NCBI RefSeq assembly: GCF_014696675.1
Contig: NZ_JACJQN010000010.1
Span: 62,001-126,000 of the forward strand
Source of the DNA: Phormidium tenue FACHB-1052
Lineage (GTDB): Bacteria; Cyanobacteriota; Cyanobacteriia; Phormidesmidales; Phormidesmidaceae
Reading direction: 5' to 3'
Length of the DNA: 64,000 nt
Shown here: one piece after another, positions 1-8,656 of the stretch
How the letters are laid out: each line of letters begins with the position of its first letter
Numbering within the stretch: the stretch's first letter is position 1
The notes under the pieces: generated by a model
Told to the model about the DNA's origin: nothing
The model's input: the letters and a program-made list of their open reading frames with translations, nothing else
Databases searched by the model: none
Made by a program: the position numbers and the translations under genes

Positions 1-1
1 A

Positions 2-1249
2 GCCCATGAGTTAGTCCATACGATCCAGCAATCTAGCGGGTCAGCCATACGCCTCCAACGCACAATTGGCGATGGGCACGACCTTCAATCGCCCCGTTTC
101 GCAGGCGATGCTGTCCTTGAGGCTTGCTTTGACAACGAGCGCTTTTTACAGTTTGGCCACCAAGGCCCGGCTGTTAGCAAGGTTCAGCAGGCCCTTGTTG
201 ATGCTGGCTTTCCGCTGCCGGTTTTTGGAGTCGATGGCATCTTCAAGGCCGAAACCCGAACTGCCGTGCGAGACTTTCAGCAATCGCATGGGCTAGATCC
301 TGATGGCATCGTTGGGCCACTGACTATGGGAGCTTTGGATGCCCAGTTTGCCGCTGCCCCACCTGCCCCGGCTCCTGTACCACCCGCTCCTGCTCCTGTA
401 CCACCTGCCCCTGCTCCTGTACCGCCCGCTCCTGCTCCTGTACCACCCGCCCCTGCTCCCGCGCCACCTGCTCCTGCTCCTGCGCCCCCCGAAGCGATCA
501 CAAGTCAAACAGTTGCCACGTCGCCGGGGGTGCAGACGCGCACCACGATTGGCGTGGGCGAGCAAGTCAACCTCACCCACGCCCCAGGTAGTGCCGCCTG
601 GACTACCACTGGCGGGACGCTCTCTGCCGCCAATGGAGTCACGGTCATCCTAACGGCTCCAGACACAGCACAGACGATCACGGTCAGGGCTGGAGCGGCG
701 ACGCTTGCGTTTACCGTCGTTGCCCCCACCTCCGTTGCCATGGATCGCCAGCCCGGTACGGGGGTCAAACATAGTGTGAACCGAGCAGACTCTGGAATTC
801 AGACGCGGGTATTTCTTGGCCCTGATACCGTCAACTTTGGCCGAGCCAGATATCGCGAGTTGGATGTGAATGCGATCGCCACAGTTCCGGGAGCTTACTC
901 ATGCTTTGCTGTTGGAGTCGCTCATTGTGGTGCGGGCGGCAGTGGAGCGCCCTGTCCAGATAAGGCGCTTACCAATACGGTAATTGCCGGTAAAGGAACA
1001 CAGTCTCTCCTTGGGGACTGTGCCTACTCAGGGGCTTGTGGTGGATCTCCTCCGTTCACACCAGGAAGCATCACATTTAACATTCCCTATGAATACAAGG
1101 TGGGTACCGGTGCCTTCCGCACTATTGCCACGATCACCCAGGTGCATACTCTCGCTGCTGATGCCTCCACCCTAACCTCTAGTAAGGCTGGAGCAAATGG
1201 CTCAACTACCGTGGCTGCCGCGACTCTCTCAATACCGCAATGTCCTTAA
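2..1249 (+). CDS. DUF4157 protein with peptidoglycan-binding domain, 5' end outside window
   Basis: The frame is already open at base 2, so the gene begins upstream; the internal ATG at 266 is not the real start. The first visible residues read AHELVHTIQQ, the HExxH-type metal-site motif at the end of a DUF4157 domain. Residues about 55-110 form a peptidoglycan-binding type 1 domain (VDGIFKAETRTAVRDFQ, then GPLTMGALD). A proline linker with about seven PAPVPPAP-like units follows. The last 250 residues include an Ig-like stretch and a Cys-containing C-terminal part whose function I do not recognise. DUF4157 proteins are common near extracellular contractile injection systems, so a cargo or cell-envelope role is inferred. 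The next gene starts 7 bp after the stop. Confidence 0.75.
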   Translation, partial: AHELVHTIQQSSGSAIRLQRTIGDGHDLQSPRFAGDAVLEACFDNERFLQFGHQGPAVSKVQQALVDAGFPLPVFGVDGIFKAETRTAVRDFQQSHGLDPDGIVGPLTMGALDAQFAAAPPAPAPVPPAPAPVPPAPAPVPPAPAPVPPAPAPAPPAPAPAPPEAITSQTVATSPGVQTRTTIGVGEQVNLTHAPGSAAWTTTGGTLSAANGVTVILTAPDTAQTITVRAGAATLAFTVVAPTSVAMDRQPGTGVKHSVNRADSGIQTRVFLGPDTVNFGRARYRELDVNAIATVPGAYSCFAVGVAHCGAGGSGAPCPDKALTNTVIAGKGTQSLLGDCAYSGACGGSPPFTPGSITFNIPYEYKVGTGAFRTIATITQVHTLAADASTLTSSKAGANGSTTVAAATLSIPQCP

Positions 1250-1256
1250 TTGATCT

Positions 1257-1880
1257 ATGGCCTACTTCGGAAGCTTTGCGGGGCCGCTAATGGTTACAGT
1301 TTGCCTATTCACTGCGCCATCAATGGAGAAGGCCTTGGGCGTTATGGATGTTACCGATCGACAAATAGCAGAAAACTTTGCCGCCTTTGAGGCAGATCAG
1401 AACCCAGCGCCGATATACGACGCCCTAGATTTGATCGAGGCGGCTGAACGAGATTTACAAATTGGCGACACAGCAGCACGCCAGCAGGCGATCGCACGGC
1501 GACTCCGTTTTTTTGCGGCGCTAGATCAGGCGATCGATCCCGCATGGGATCCTGAACGTTTACCCATTAGGGGCGTCGCTCCGCCGTCAACGACTGGTAT
1601 TGTTTACTCCTCCGGGGAGGTCGATCCAGCAACTATTCCAGATCCGACGGTGCGGGCCGAATACGAGCGGGCACTCAAGGCCAGCAAAGACTACGAAAGG
1701 TGGTACGACGTTCAGTTTCAGCTGCGGCAGATCGATGAGCGAGCCATGCGTTTTGTCGAGTTATTTTTGGCCGAGAGATACACCCGCTCAGGGGAAGATA
1801 GGCAGGAGTTTGAGGCGTTGTTAGCGGCGTCACCCGTGAGTCTATTGCGCCAAGAAAGACTGCGGGCGATCGCACCCTAG
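1257..1880 (+). CDS. Hypothetical protein between two DUF4157 genes
   Basis: This 207-residue protein starts 7 bp after the DUF4157/peptidoglycan-binding gene and is probably co-transcribed with it. The N-terminus is mildly hydrophobic (about residues 1-22) and could be a weak signal; a later start at the ATG at 1323 (MEKALGVMDV) would remove it. The rest is mostly helical and charged, with repeated acidic/Arg stretches such as IYDALDLIEAAERDLQIGD. I do not recognise the family. Position suggests an accessory or partner of the flanking DUF4157 proteins, but nothing in the sequence shows this directly. Confidence 0.55.
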   Translation: MAYFGSFAGPLMVTVCLFTAPSMEKALGVMDVTDRQIAENFAAFEADQNPAPIYDALDLIEAAERDLQIGDTAARQQAIARRLRFFAALDQAIDPAWDPERLPIRGVAPPSTTGIVYSSGEVDPATIPDPTVRAEYERALKASKDYERWYDVQFQLRQIDERAMRFVELFLAERYTRSGEDRQEFEALLAASPVSLLRQERLRAIAP

Positions 1881-2034
1881 TCTCCTACGAATCGAGCGTT
1901 GCCAGTTCAGAGTATGCAGCAACGGTTAAGCGCGATGCCGAAACAGGTGCCTAGCACGCTGGGTGGGTTGAGGCCCAAAACCCAACTCACCCACAACAAC
2001 CCATCCCTCAGGTTAAGGAGGAGGCCCTAAATCG

Positions 2035-4962
2035 ATGAGAACCATAGCGGCTAACCAACCTGCCAGAGATTTGATCCAGCAGCAGTCGTTGGGGGTTCGT
2101 GGGCTATCGCAGCCGATTGTCCCGCTCTCGACGGGCATTAGTCTACCGCGCCAATGTGCCTGCGGCGGTGGCTGCCCTCGTTGCCAGACCGTTCAAACGC
2201 TACCCAGCAATCTCCAGACCAAACTCACCATCAGCGAGCCGGGCGATCGCTACGAACAAGAAGCCGATCGCATCGCCGACCAGGTGATGGCTATGTCAGC
2301 CCCCGCTGAGCAGGGCCAGGTTAAGCCAGAGACCAGGGAGAGCGGCGTGCAGCAGCAGGCGATTTCCCATCGAGGTGCCGCTGCTTCACCACCGGCCTCG
2401 ACTGAAGCCCCAGCAGGGGTAAATGATGTTTTAAACTCCCCCGGTCATCCCCTTGACGGGGCAACCCGCAGCTTTATGGAAACCCGTTTTGGGCAAGACT
2501 TTGCCGGGGTGCGAGTGCATACCGATGGCGCGGCTGGGCAATCGGCGCGGCAGGTCAATGCCCAGGCGTTTACTGTGGGCCAAGACATTGTGTTTGGGGC
2601 AGGGCAGTTTAGCCCCAATACTCACGCAGGACAGCGCTTGATTGCCCATGAGCTGACCCATGTGGTGCAGCAGTCAGGCCCGTTGGCAGCGACGGCACTA
2701 CAGCGCGACCCAGTTGAGGGGGCGATCGCCCTTGACTATGCGCCCGAGCTAGAGCGGGGTTGGGAAAAGCAAATTCTTGAGGTTCTAAACGACTCAGAAG
2801 ATGTCGAATTTAAAGAGATTGAGCTACAAGGCATACTGCTGAACGCCGATGTGGATGTCTACGCCGCTCTGTATGCCCGCCTGTCGCCCGACCCTCCACC
2901 CAAAAGCGATCGGTTTGCGCACAAATTTAGGCGCACGTTTAGGGGCGCAACCCTCAAGCGCTTGCTCAAACGCTACCGAGAGGTCGGCCAACACTACAGG
3001 CCCAAGGTATCAGACCCCAACCCCGAGCTGCCGCCCGATGTAGCGCCTGGGCGACAAACCGAAAAACTGCAAGAAATGGGCCGCATTGACGCACCCAAAG
3101 GCGTGTATCTGCGCAGCCGACCTGGCTCAAAAGACACAGACACCCTGCTGCCGTTCGATACCCTGGTAGCCATTGAGCGCAAGACCGTTGAAGCGAAAGG
3201 CAAGCAGAGTTGGCTTTACGTCGTAGCCCTGGGAGATGCGATCGGCGGCAGCAATGTCACCGGCTTCGGGTTTGTTGAGGAGTACTTTGTCGCTAGAAAG
3301 CCTCCAGAGCCTACGGCCCATCTCTACCGCGTTAAAGCTGGCGACAAGCTCCAAGATATTGCGGCAAAATTCTACGGGCAGAATTTCGGCAAAGGCAACG
3401 ATGCCCGCCTCTACGTACAGGCTATTTACCACGCTAACCAAGAGCGCGACGTGGTCTTTCGGCAGAAGCTCGATCTCAGCGTCAATCGGGAGGCGCTCAA
3501 GACCAGCACCTTAAAGGAAGCGCACGTGCTCTGGCGCGAAGCTCGGGTGGTCGCTGGTCAGGCCCTCTGGGTACCCAGCAACGAATTTGTCCAAAAGCTC
3601 AAAGCAGCCGGAATTATCCACCACGCGTCGATTAGCAAAGCGATTTGGGATGCAACAGTGGGGGCAGTGCAGTCGCTAATAGACTGGGCGCAGTATACAG
3701 CAGGCTTTGTTGTCGGGCTGTTAGAAGGCGCTTGGGATGCACTGAAAGACTTGTTCACCGGCGCTTGGGATTTGATTAAGGCGATCGGTGCAGTTATCAA
3801 GGCCCTATTTAGCAATTGGGATGAGATCAAAGCCTTTGGCAAAAAACTCGAGACGCTTTGGGAAAATAGGACGGATATTCTCGATGCGATCGCCACAAAC
3901 TTTTTGAAGAAGTGGGAAAACCCAAACGACTACGATCGCGGCAGCTTTCAGGGTGAGGTCTTAGGCTATGTGATGATGACGGCTTTCATCATGCTTGTCA
4001 CCCTAGGCGCGGGCACGGTGGCGACAGCCGGGGGGCGGCTCGGCAACTTCATCAAGCTCATTCAAATTGCCGATCGATCTGGAGACATCACCACCTACGC
4101 CAGCAAGTTGGCGAGTGCTGCCAAGCTACCGGCAAAAGTGGTCAACGAGGCCAAAGGCAAGGTTAAGGGTACTATTTCAACAGCGACAAAGGTGGAGTCT
4201 AAAGTACTCCCTAGCACCCACAGTGGCACAGCAAAATTTGATCTGCCTGATGCACCACCACTCCAGCCTCCAGCAGCAAAACCAACGGTTGATGTCAGTA
4301 ACCCAGCCAAAGAAATCTCATTACCCAATAGACCTGCATCCGATAGAAGGGACGCTTATGATGCAGTGGCATTAGTCAACAAGCAGAAGAATCCTGTCAT
4401 TAAGGGCGAATCTGGACAGCGTTACATACAAGTTAATAAAGACCACAAAATAATTCAGGTGCCTGACCAAAAGGGAGATGTTAAGTGTGAATATCATTCA
4501 CCACGGCACATTGAAGTGCCCTGTCCACAAGCTATCTTGGAGGATTTTGCTGAGCGAAGCAGAAGCAGGACAGGGGGCCGATCAGAAGAATTTGAGAAAA
4601 GGCGCGGGAGCACAACCCGAACAGAACGCTCAGAGAAAGCGCGCCATAAGGATCCTCTAAAGGGTAAGCCAGAAGGACATCACGGTTTTCCTCAGTATCT
4701 CGGTGGCAAGTACGAGCAGGTGCTGATCGATTTACCTCGGGATCTGCATTACCTTTACCACCAAGAGGTAGACAAAGTTCTAAGAATTCCACGCAAGTAC
4801 GGTTCTGCTTACTATAAAAAACTGGGTAAGGCTGAGATGAATGATATTCTTTCCAAGCTCATGATACATGCCAGGAATTTTGACAGTCGCTATAGAACAG
4901 AGATCGCTAAAGCACTTCAGCAAGGCATTCAAGAGACAAATCCTTTAGCAGGCAGAAAATAG
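2035..4962 (+). CDS. Multidomain DUF4157 polymorphic toxin with C-terminal GHH/HNH-type nuclease domain
   Basis: This 975-residue protein has a strong Shine-Dalgarno (AAGGAGGAGG) before its ATG. In order: a Cys cluster at residues 41-51 (CACGGGCPRCQ); a DUF4157 domain ending in HELTH at 205-209; an SH3-like stretch at about 348-425 (GVYLRSRPGS); a LysM-like stretch at about 428-495 (YRVKAGDKLQDIAAKFYG); hydrophobic segments at about 540-575 and 645-665; and a C-terminal domain with GHHGFPQYLGG at 881-891 followed by LPRDLHYLYHQEVD. The last pattern fits the GHH branch of HNH/EndoVII nucleases used as polymorphic toxin tips. A protease-like delivery region with exchangeable toxin tip is inferred. 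No intact immunity gene follows. DUF4157 and C-terminal nuclease are well supported; the middle domains less so. Confidence 0.75.
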   Translation: MRTIAANQPARDLIQQQSLGVRGLSQPIVPLSTGISLPRQCACGGGCPRCQTVQTLPSNLQTKLTISEPGDRYEQEADRIADQVMAMSAPAEQGQVKPETRESGVQQQAISHRGAAASPPASTEAPAGVNDVLNSPGHPLDGATRSFMETRFGQDFAGVRVHTDGAAGQSARQVNAQAFTVGQDIVFGAGQFSPNTHAGQRLIAHELTHVVQQSGPLAATALQRDPVEGAIALDYAPELERGWEKQILEVLNDSEDVEFKEIELQGILLNADVDVYAALYARLSPDPPPKSDRFAHKFRRTFRGATLKRLLKRYREVGQHYRPKVSDPNPELPPDVAPGRQTEKLQEMGRIDAPKGVYLRSRPGSKDTDTLLPFDTLVAIERKTVEAKGKQSWLYVVALGDAIGGSNVTGFGFVEEYFVARKPPEPTAHLYRVKAGDKLQDIAAKFYGQNFGKGNDARLYVQAIYHANQERDVVFRQKLDLSVNREALKTSTLKEAHVLWREARVVAGQALWVPSNEFVQKLKAAGIIHHASISKAIWDATVGAVQSLIDWAQYTAGFVVGLLEGAWDALKDLFTGAWDLIKAIGAVIKALFSNWDEIKAFGKKLETLWENRTDILDAIATNFLKKWENPNDYDRGSFQGEVLGYVMMTAFIMLVTLGAGTVATAGGRLGNFIKLIQIADRSGDITTYASKLASAAKLPAKVVNEAKGKVKGTISTATKVESKVLPSTHSGTAKFDLPDAPPLQPPAAKPTVDVSNPAKEISLPNRPASDRRDAYDAVALVNKQKNPVIKGESGQRYIQVNKDHKIIQVPDQKGDVKCEYHSPRHIEVPCPQAILEDFAERSRSRTGGRSEEFEKRRGSTTRTERSEKARHKDPLKGKPEGHHGFPQYLGGKYEQVLIDLPRDLHYLYHQEVDKVLRIPRKYGSAYYKKLGKAEMNDILSKLMIHARNFDSRYRTEIAKALQQGIQETNPLAGRK

Positions 4963-5608
4963 ACATGAGCTAAATTCGCCCTGCTGAGCTTCATCGGGGG
5001 CAGAGGATTCAGCACTCAAGAATAGTTCAGGGGCCTCTTAACTTCTAACCTTGACAGCCCTTCAACCGACGATCGGGCAACTGAACCTGGGCGACTGTCA
5101 AAATCTTCAAAATTGAGGAACTGCCCTGCCAGTTGCTGCTGCTGGGGGCCAGCCGTAGTTTACTAATCGATCGCAAGACATCTGCGAACAGTCGCTGGCT
5201 GACCCTTGACCTGGATGATTCCTTTTTCCGCAGCAAAACCGCCACCTTTGATCAGATTACGACCTTGTTAACGCAGGAGATCTTGACCCTCGATAGCGAA
5301 TCCACTGACTTGTTGGGTCGTCTGATGCTAACTTTCTTTTGTCACCGTTAGCTCCTAAGCAATCTTTTGTTTCAAGAGCTTGCCAAGAGCCTAAATGTTG
5401 TTGCTCAGGGCTGCTCAGGGCCGCTTCTTTTCCACAGAAAATTTTGGTAGTTCTCAGCTCGCCTCATTCAATAAGGCGAGCTGAGCCTGAACCTCATCGC
5501 ATGTTTTGCGGTTAACTCCTGAAGGCCAGTATCGGCGATGTTGTACTGCTCCAGTACCTGCTTAAGAACATAGCCTGCTTTGCCTATCCCTCATCATTTC
5601 ATCTGTTT
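4963..5608. other. Gap with a possible frameshifted gene remnant
   Basis: No intact gene is convincing. On the plus strand about 5050-5351 reads as two frames that look like one broken product: LTALQPTIGQLNLGDCQN in one frame, then KIFKIEELPCQLLLLGASRS through to a stop at 5351 in another. Codon use looks gene-like but I do not recognise the family. It lies where an immunity gene for the upstream toxin would be expected. Confidence 0.3.
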
Positions 5609-7180
5609 CTACTCCGCAGTGGGCACATCTGGCTGAGAAGACTCGACCGCAGGCGGCGGTGGTGAGGAAGGCGCAACTGGCTCGGGTAGCGGAGCTACAG
5701 GGGCTGGAGTTGGGGGTGCGCTGGGCGTGGGGACAGGCGATGCCACTGGAGGCGGACTTGCCGATGCTGGCTCTGCCTCTACGGGGTCTGCTGGTTCTGG
5801 TTCTGGTTCTGGTTCTACGGATTCTGCCTCGGCGGGTTCTGGTTCTGCCTCGGCGGGCTCGGGTTCTGCCTCGGCGGGTTGGGTTGGGGTTGGGGTTGCG
5901 GCTGGCTCAGCGGCATCAACGGGTTGGGGCGGCTGGGCCGTTGGTTCGGGGCTAGTCTCAGTCGTCGCGGTTTCGGGGGTGGGGGTAGGTTCTGACGGCA
6001 GCTCTACTGCCTGGCGATCGCCCCGACGCCGGGCATCGCGGTTGCGACGCGACCCTTCAATGGTCAGGTCATACTCAATGGGAACGCTGGCTCCGCCGCT
6101 GACGGGCTGAAATTGTGAGTTACGGGCGGCCTGAATGGCGGCTTGGTCGATCGCCGGGTTACCACTGGAGCGGGTCAAGGTGACACTGCGAACGCTGCCA
6201 TCGGGGTTAATATCGACGCTGACCATGGGTTGACCTTCGGCACCGGCATCTAGGGCGCTTTGAGGATAAGCGGGACGCACGCAGTTTTGACAGGCTACAG
6301 TGCGCGAACCCTGGCCCGTGCCACTGCCACTGCCGCTACCACTACCGCTGCCGCTGCCACTGCCTGTGCCGCTACCGCTGCCTGTACCACTGCCGCTGCC
6401 TGTACCACTACCGCTGCCTGTACCACTGCCGCTGCCTGTGCCGCTACCGCTGCCACCACTGCCGTTGGAAGGAGCAGTGGCGACTCCACTGCCGTCTCCA
6501 GCAACACCACCTCCAGCAGCTGCTGAGTCAGCGGCAGTCTGAGCTTGTGCATCGCGCAGACGCTGCAAAAAGTCGCGCAGGTTCTCAGCCTGAGATTCTG
6601 TAGACTCAGCAGTTAGAGCTTCTTGCTCTAAATCTTCTGTTTCTGAGGTTTCTGGCTCAGTCTCTGACTCTTCTTCCGAGATTTCTGGCTCTTCTGTTTC
6701 TGAAATTTCTGGCTCAGTCTCTGGCTCTTCTTCTGAGATTTCTGGCTCAGCTTCAGGTTCCTCAACGACTGAATCGGCTTGGGTGTCTCGCTCAGGCTTA
6801 GGCTTTGCTTCAACCCGTTTTACAGGAGGTGCGACTCGGGCAGGGGCAGGGGGGGCTGTGACCTGAGCTGCCGTAAAATTTCCGCCGCCGCCACCGCCAC
6901 CGCCGCCACCCCCCGGTGCGGCGTCATTGACTTCAGTGCTAAGTTCAGCGGGCAAGTTTGGGTCGGGAATGGCTTCAGGTGTATCGGGCAGGGGTTCGAC
7001 GACAACCAGCTCGATTGGCTCAATGTCGTCGGCAGCCAGCCTCTGCCAAAAATCGAGCTGGCTGAGACCAAAACCTATCCCATGCGCCCCCACAGAGCCT
7101 AACAGCCCCCAAAGCAGAATCTTGCGGAGTTTTTGCTGCTCGTGCTGGTGTTGTTGACTGCAAATCTCTGAAAGACTCAT
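5609..7180 (-). CDS. tonB: TonB-like energy transducer with long C-terminal Pro/Glu tail
   Basis: The protein couples inner-membrane proton motive force to the outer-membrane receptors encoded downstream. From the ATG at 7180 (a TTG at 7204 is possible) it has 523 residues: a short cytoplasmic N-terminus, one membrane segment at about 20-40, a Gly run, acidic EPEISEEE repeats, a long (SGTG)n linker, and then a TonB C-terminal domain (CVRPAYPQSALDAGAEGQP, later NSQFQPV). Unusually, about 145 Pro/Glu/Ala-rich residues with PAEAEPEP repeats follow that domain; in most TonB proteins the domain is the end. It is divergent from exbB, with a 263-bp promoter region between them. Confidence 0.85.
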   Translation of the reverse strand: MSLSEICSQQHQHEQQKLRKILLWGLLGSVGAHGIGFGLSQLDFWQRLAADDIEPIELVVVEPLPDTPEAIPDPNLPAELSTEVNDAAPGGGGGGGGGGGNFTAAQVTAPPAPARVAPPVKRVEAKPKPERDTQADSVVEEPEAEPEISEEEPETEPEISETEEPEISEEESETEPETSETEDLEQEALTAESTESQAENLRDFLQRLRDAQAQTAADSAAAGGGVAGDGSGVATAPSNGSGGSGSGTGSGSGTGSGSGTGSGSGTGSGSGTGSGSGSGSGSGSGSGTGQGSRTVACQNCVRPAYPQSALDAGAEGQPMVSVDINPDGSVRSVTLTRSSGNPAIDQAAIQAARNSQFQPVSGGASVPIEYDLTIEGSRRNRDARRRGDRQAVELPSEPTPTPETATTETSPEPTAQPPQPVDAAEPAATPTPTQPAEAEPEPAEAEPEPAEAESVEPEPEPEPADPVEAEPASASPPPVASPVPTPSAPPTPAPVAPLPEPVAPSSPPPPAVESSQPDVPTAE

Positions 7181-7443
7181 TAGTGCTTGCCCAAAAAACG
7201 GCAAAAATCTTCTTAGCTATATTACACAATCGGCAAACAGTTGCATTAAGGCTGGCATTTTTAATGCCGGATTATCCTTAGAAAAATCCCTAAGAAAATC
7301 GAAATTTTAGTCAAAAGCTTCATCAGACAAGGATTTCATGCACTCGCACCCTTAATTTATTCCCTAAAATTGCTGCCAAACACAAACATACTGATGAAAA
7401 TAATCCTAATTTAACCTTGACATTGGCTCGCAAATCGGGGTGA
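7181..7443. promoter_or_regulatory. Divergent tonB / exbB promoter region
   Basis: This AT-rich 263-bp spacer separates divergent tonB and exbB, so promoters for both must lie here. A short perfect inverted repeat (GGCATT TTT AATGCC) sits at about 7254-7268. Near 7394-7407 GATGAAAATAATC resembles part of a Fur box, only weakly. A usable GGGGTGA Shine-Dalgarno precedes exbB. Confidence 0.4.
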
Positions 7444-8124
7444 ATGCTTCTTGACACCGTTTTTCAACAAAGGCCTATGGGTACTATTTTTGCGGCGGGC
7501 GGCATTGTCATGTGGCCGCTGTTGGGGTTCTCGATTCTGGCGATCGCGCTCATCATCGAGCGGACGGTCTTTTGGTTTCGCATCAATCGCCGCCAGCGTC
7601 CAGTCATGCAAGACGTTTTGCGCACCTATCGGCAAGCCCCGATGGATGTGTACCCCAAGCTGCGGCAAAACGTGAATCTGCCCACGGCCCGCATTTTTCT
7701 TGAAGCACTGGAGCTAGAAGGTGCTAAACCCAGCCAGTTTCATCTGGCCCTGCTTAGCGCTATGCAGGCTGAGCTACCTCATCTGCGCCGGTTTAATACA
7801 GTTTTCGCCACAATTGTCACGCTCTCGCCATTGTTGGGCTTGTTAGGCACTGTTTTGGGGTTGATTGCGGCCTTTAGTGCTTTAGGGATTGGCGATGTCA
7901 ACTCGAATGCGGCGGCTGTGACGGGCGGCATTGCCGAGGCTCTGGTCTCAACCGCCGCAGGGATGGTTGTAGCCATCTGCACGCTGCTATTTGCCAATTT
8001 CTTCAAGGGCCTTTACAAGCGGCAGGTGTCGTTAATTCAAGAGTACAGTGGGCAACTTGAGATTCTCTACGAAACCCACTACGACCGAAAGACTCAGCTT
8101 AGGGAAGAGACCTTTGCCAGATAG
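7444..8124 (+). CDS. exbB: ExbB/TolQ-type proton channel subunit
   Basis: This 226-residue inner-membrane protein of the MotA/TolQ/ExbB family forms, with ExbD, the proton-driven motor that energises TonB. It has the usual three membrane segments: one near the N-terminus (GGIVMWPLLGFSILAIALII) and two in the second half (ATIVTLSPLLGLLGTVLGLI and EALVSTAAGMVVAICTLLF), with the conserved GLLGTV and small-residue helix of the family. The start at 7444 is chosen because GGGGTGA lies just before it; the ATG at 7477 is an alternative. exbD follows after a 93-bp spacer containing the 8-bp repeat. Confidence 0.92.
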   Translation: MLLDTVFQQRPMGTIFAAGGIVMWPLLGFSILAIALIIERTVFWFRINRRQRPVMQDVLRTYRQAPMDVYPKLRQNVNLPTARIFLEALELEGAKPSQFHLALLSAMQAELPHLRRFNTVFATIVTLSPLLGLLGTVLGLIAAFSALGIGDVNSNAAAVTGGIAEALVSTAAGMVVAICTLLFANFFKGLYKRQVSLIQEYSGQLEILYETHYDRKTQLREETFAR

Positions 8125-8171
8125 GGAATAGGTGTCAGGTATTAGGTACCAGATATAGGTCAAAACACCAC

Positions 8172-8216
8172 ACCCTCCTACTCTCCCACCCATCCACCCT
8201 CCCACCCATCCACTCC
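8172..8216. repeat. 8-bp tandem repeat tract (CCCATCCA family) before exbD
   Basis: Degenerate tandem units of CCCATCCA/CCCACCCA fill the end of the exbB-exbD spacer and run up to the exbD start codon, leaving no clear Shine-Dalgarno. The same family recurs at many places in the window. Confidence 0.8.
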
Positions 8217-8217
8217 T

Positions 8218-8625
8218 ATGTCCTACCTTCCTGAAGAACCAGAAGAAGAGTTTGAGCTCAACGTCGTGCCCATGATTGACGTTATTTTTGCGATTTTGAC
8301 CTTTTTTATTATGTCGAGCCTGTTTTTAACTCGCTCTGAAGGGCTGCCGGTGAATTTGCCCAAGGCGGTCAGTGCTGAGATGCAAAAACAAGATCAGATC
8401 ACCGTAACGGTGCAGGAGTCGGGGGATATTGCCTTGAATAAAGAGGCGATCGCCCTGGAAAAGCTACAAACTGGCGTGCGCGATCTGATGGGCACATCCC
8501 AGGAATCAGTGATTGTGATCAACGCCGATGAAGCCGTCAACCACGGTCGCGTGATCGCGGTTATGGATGAACTGCGGGCGATTGAAGGTGCAACCCTGGG
8601 AATTGCGACTCAGCGAGGAGAGTAG
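8218..8625 (+). CDS. exbD: ExbD/TolR-type motor subunit
   Basis: This 135-residue protein has the ExbD/TolR layout: a short acidic cytoplasmic N-terminus, one membrane helix starting with the proton-carrying Asp (NVVPMIDVIFAILTFFIM), and a small periplasmic domain. It works with ExbB to drive TonB. The ATG directly follows a tandem repeat tract and has no obvious ribosome-binding site, so it may depend on translational coupling or leaderless-like initiation. The FecCD permease gene starts 31 bp downstream. Confidence 0.92.
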   Translation: MSYLPEEPEEEFELNVVPMIDVIFAILTFFIMSSLFLTRSEGLPVNLPKAVSAEMQKQDQITVTVQESGDIALNKEAIALEKLQTGVRDLMGTSQESVIVINADEAVNHGRVIAVMDELRAIEGATLGIATQRGE

Positions 8626-8656
8626 GGATCGGTTCGGTGGTCTTCGATGAATTGAT

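Noticed and set aside
277-580. Minus-strand Gly/Ala and Arg/Ser frames at the window start
   Set aside because: They are reverse readings of the (PAPVPP)n linker of the DUF4157 protein.
6260-6552. Open frames on both strands opposite the TonB linker
   Set aside because: They are low-complexity shadows of the (SGTG)n coding repeat, giving Ala/Thr or Leu/Pro runs.
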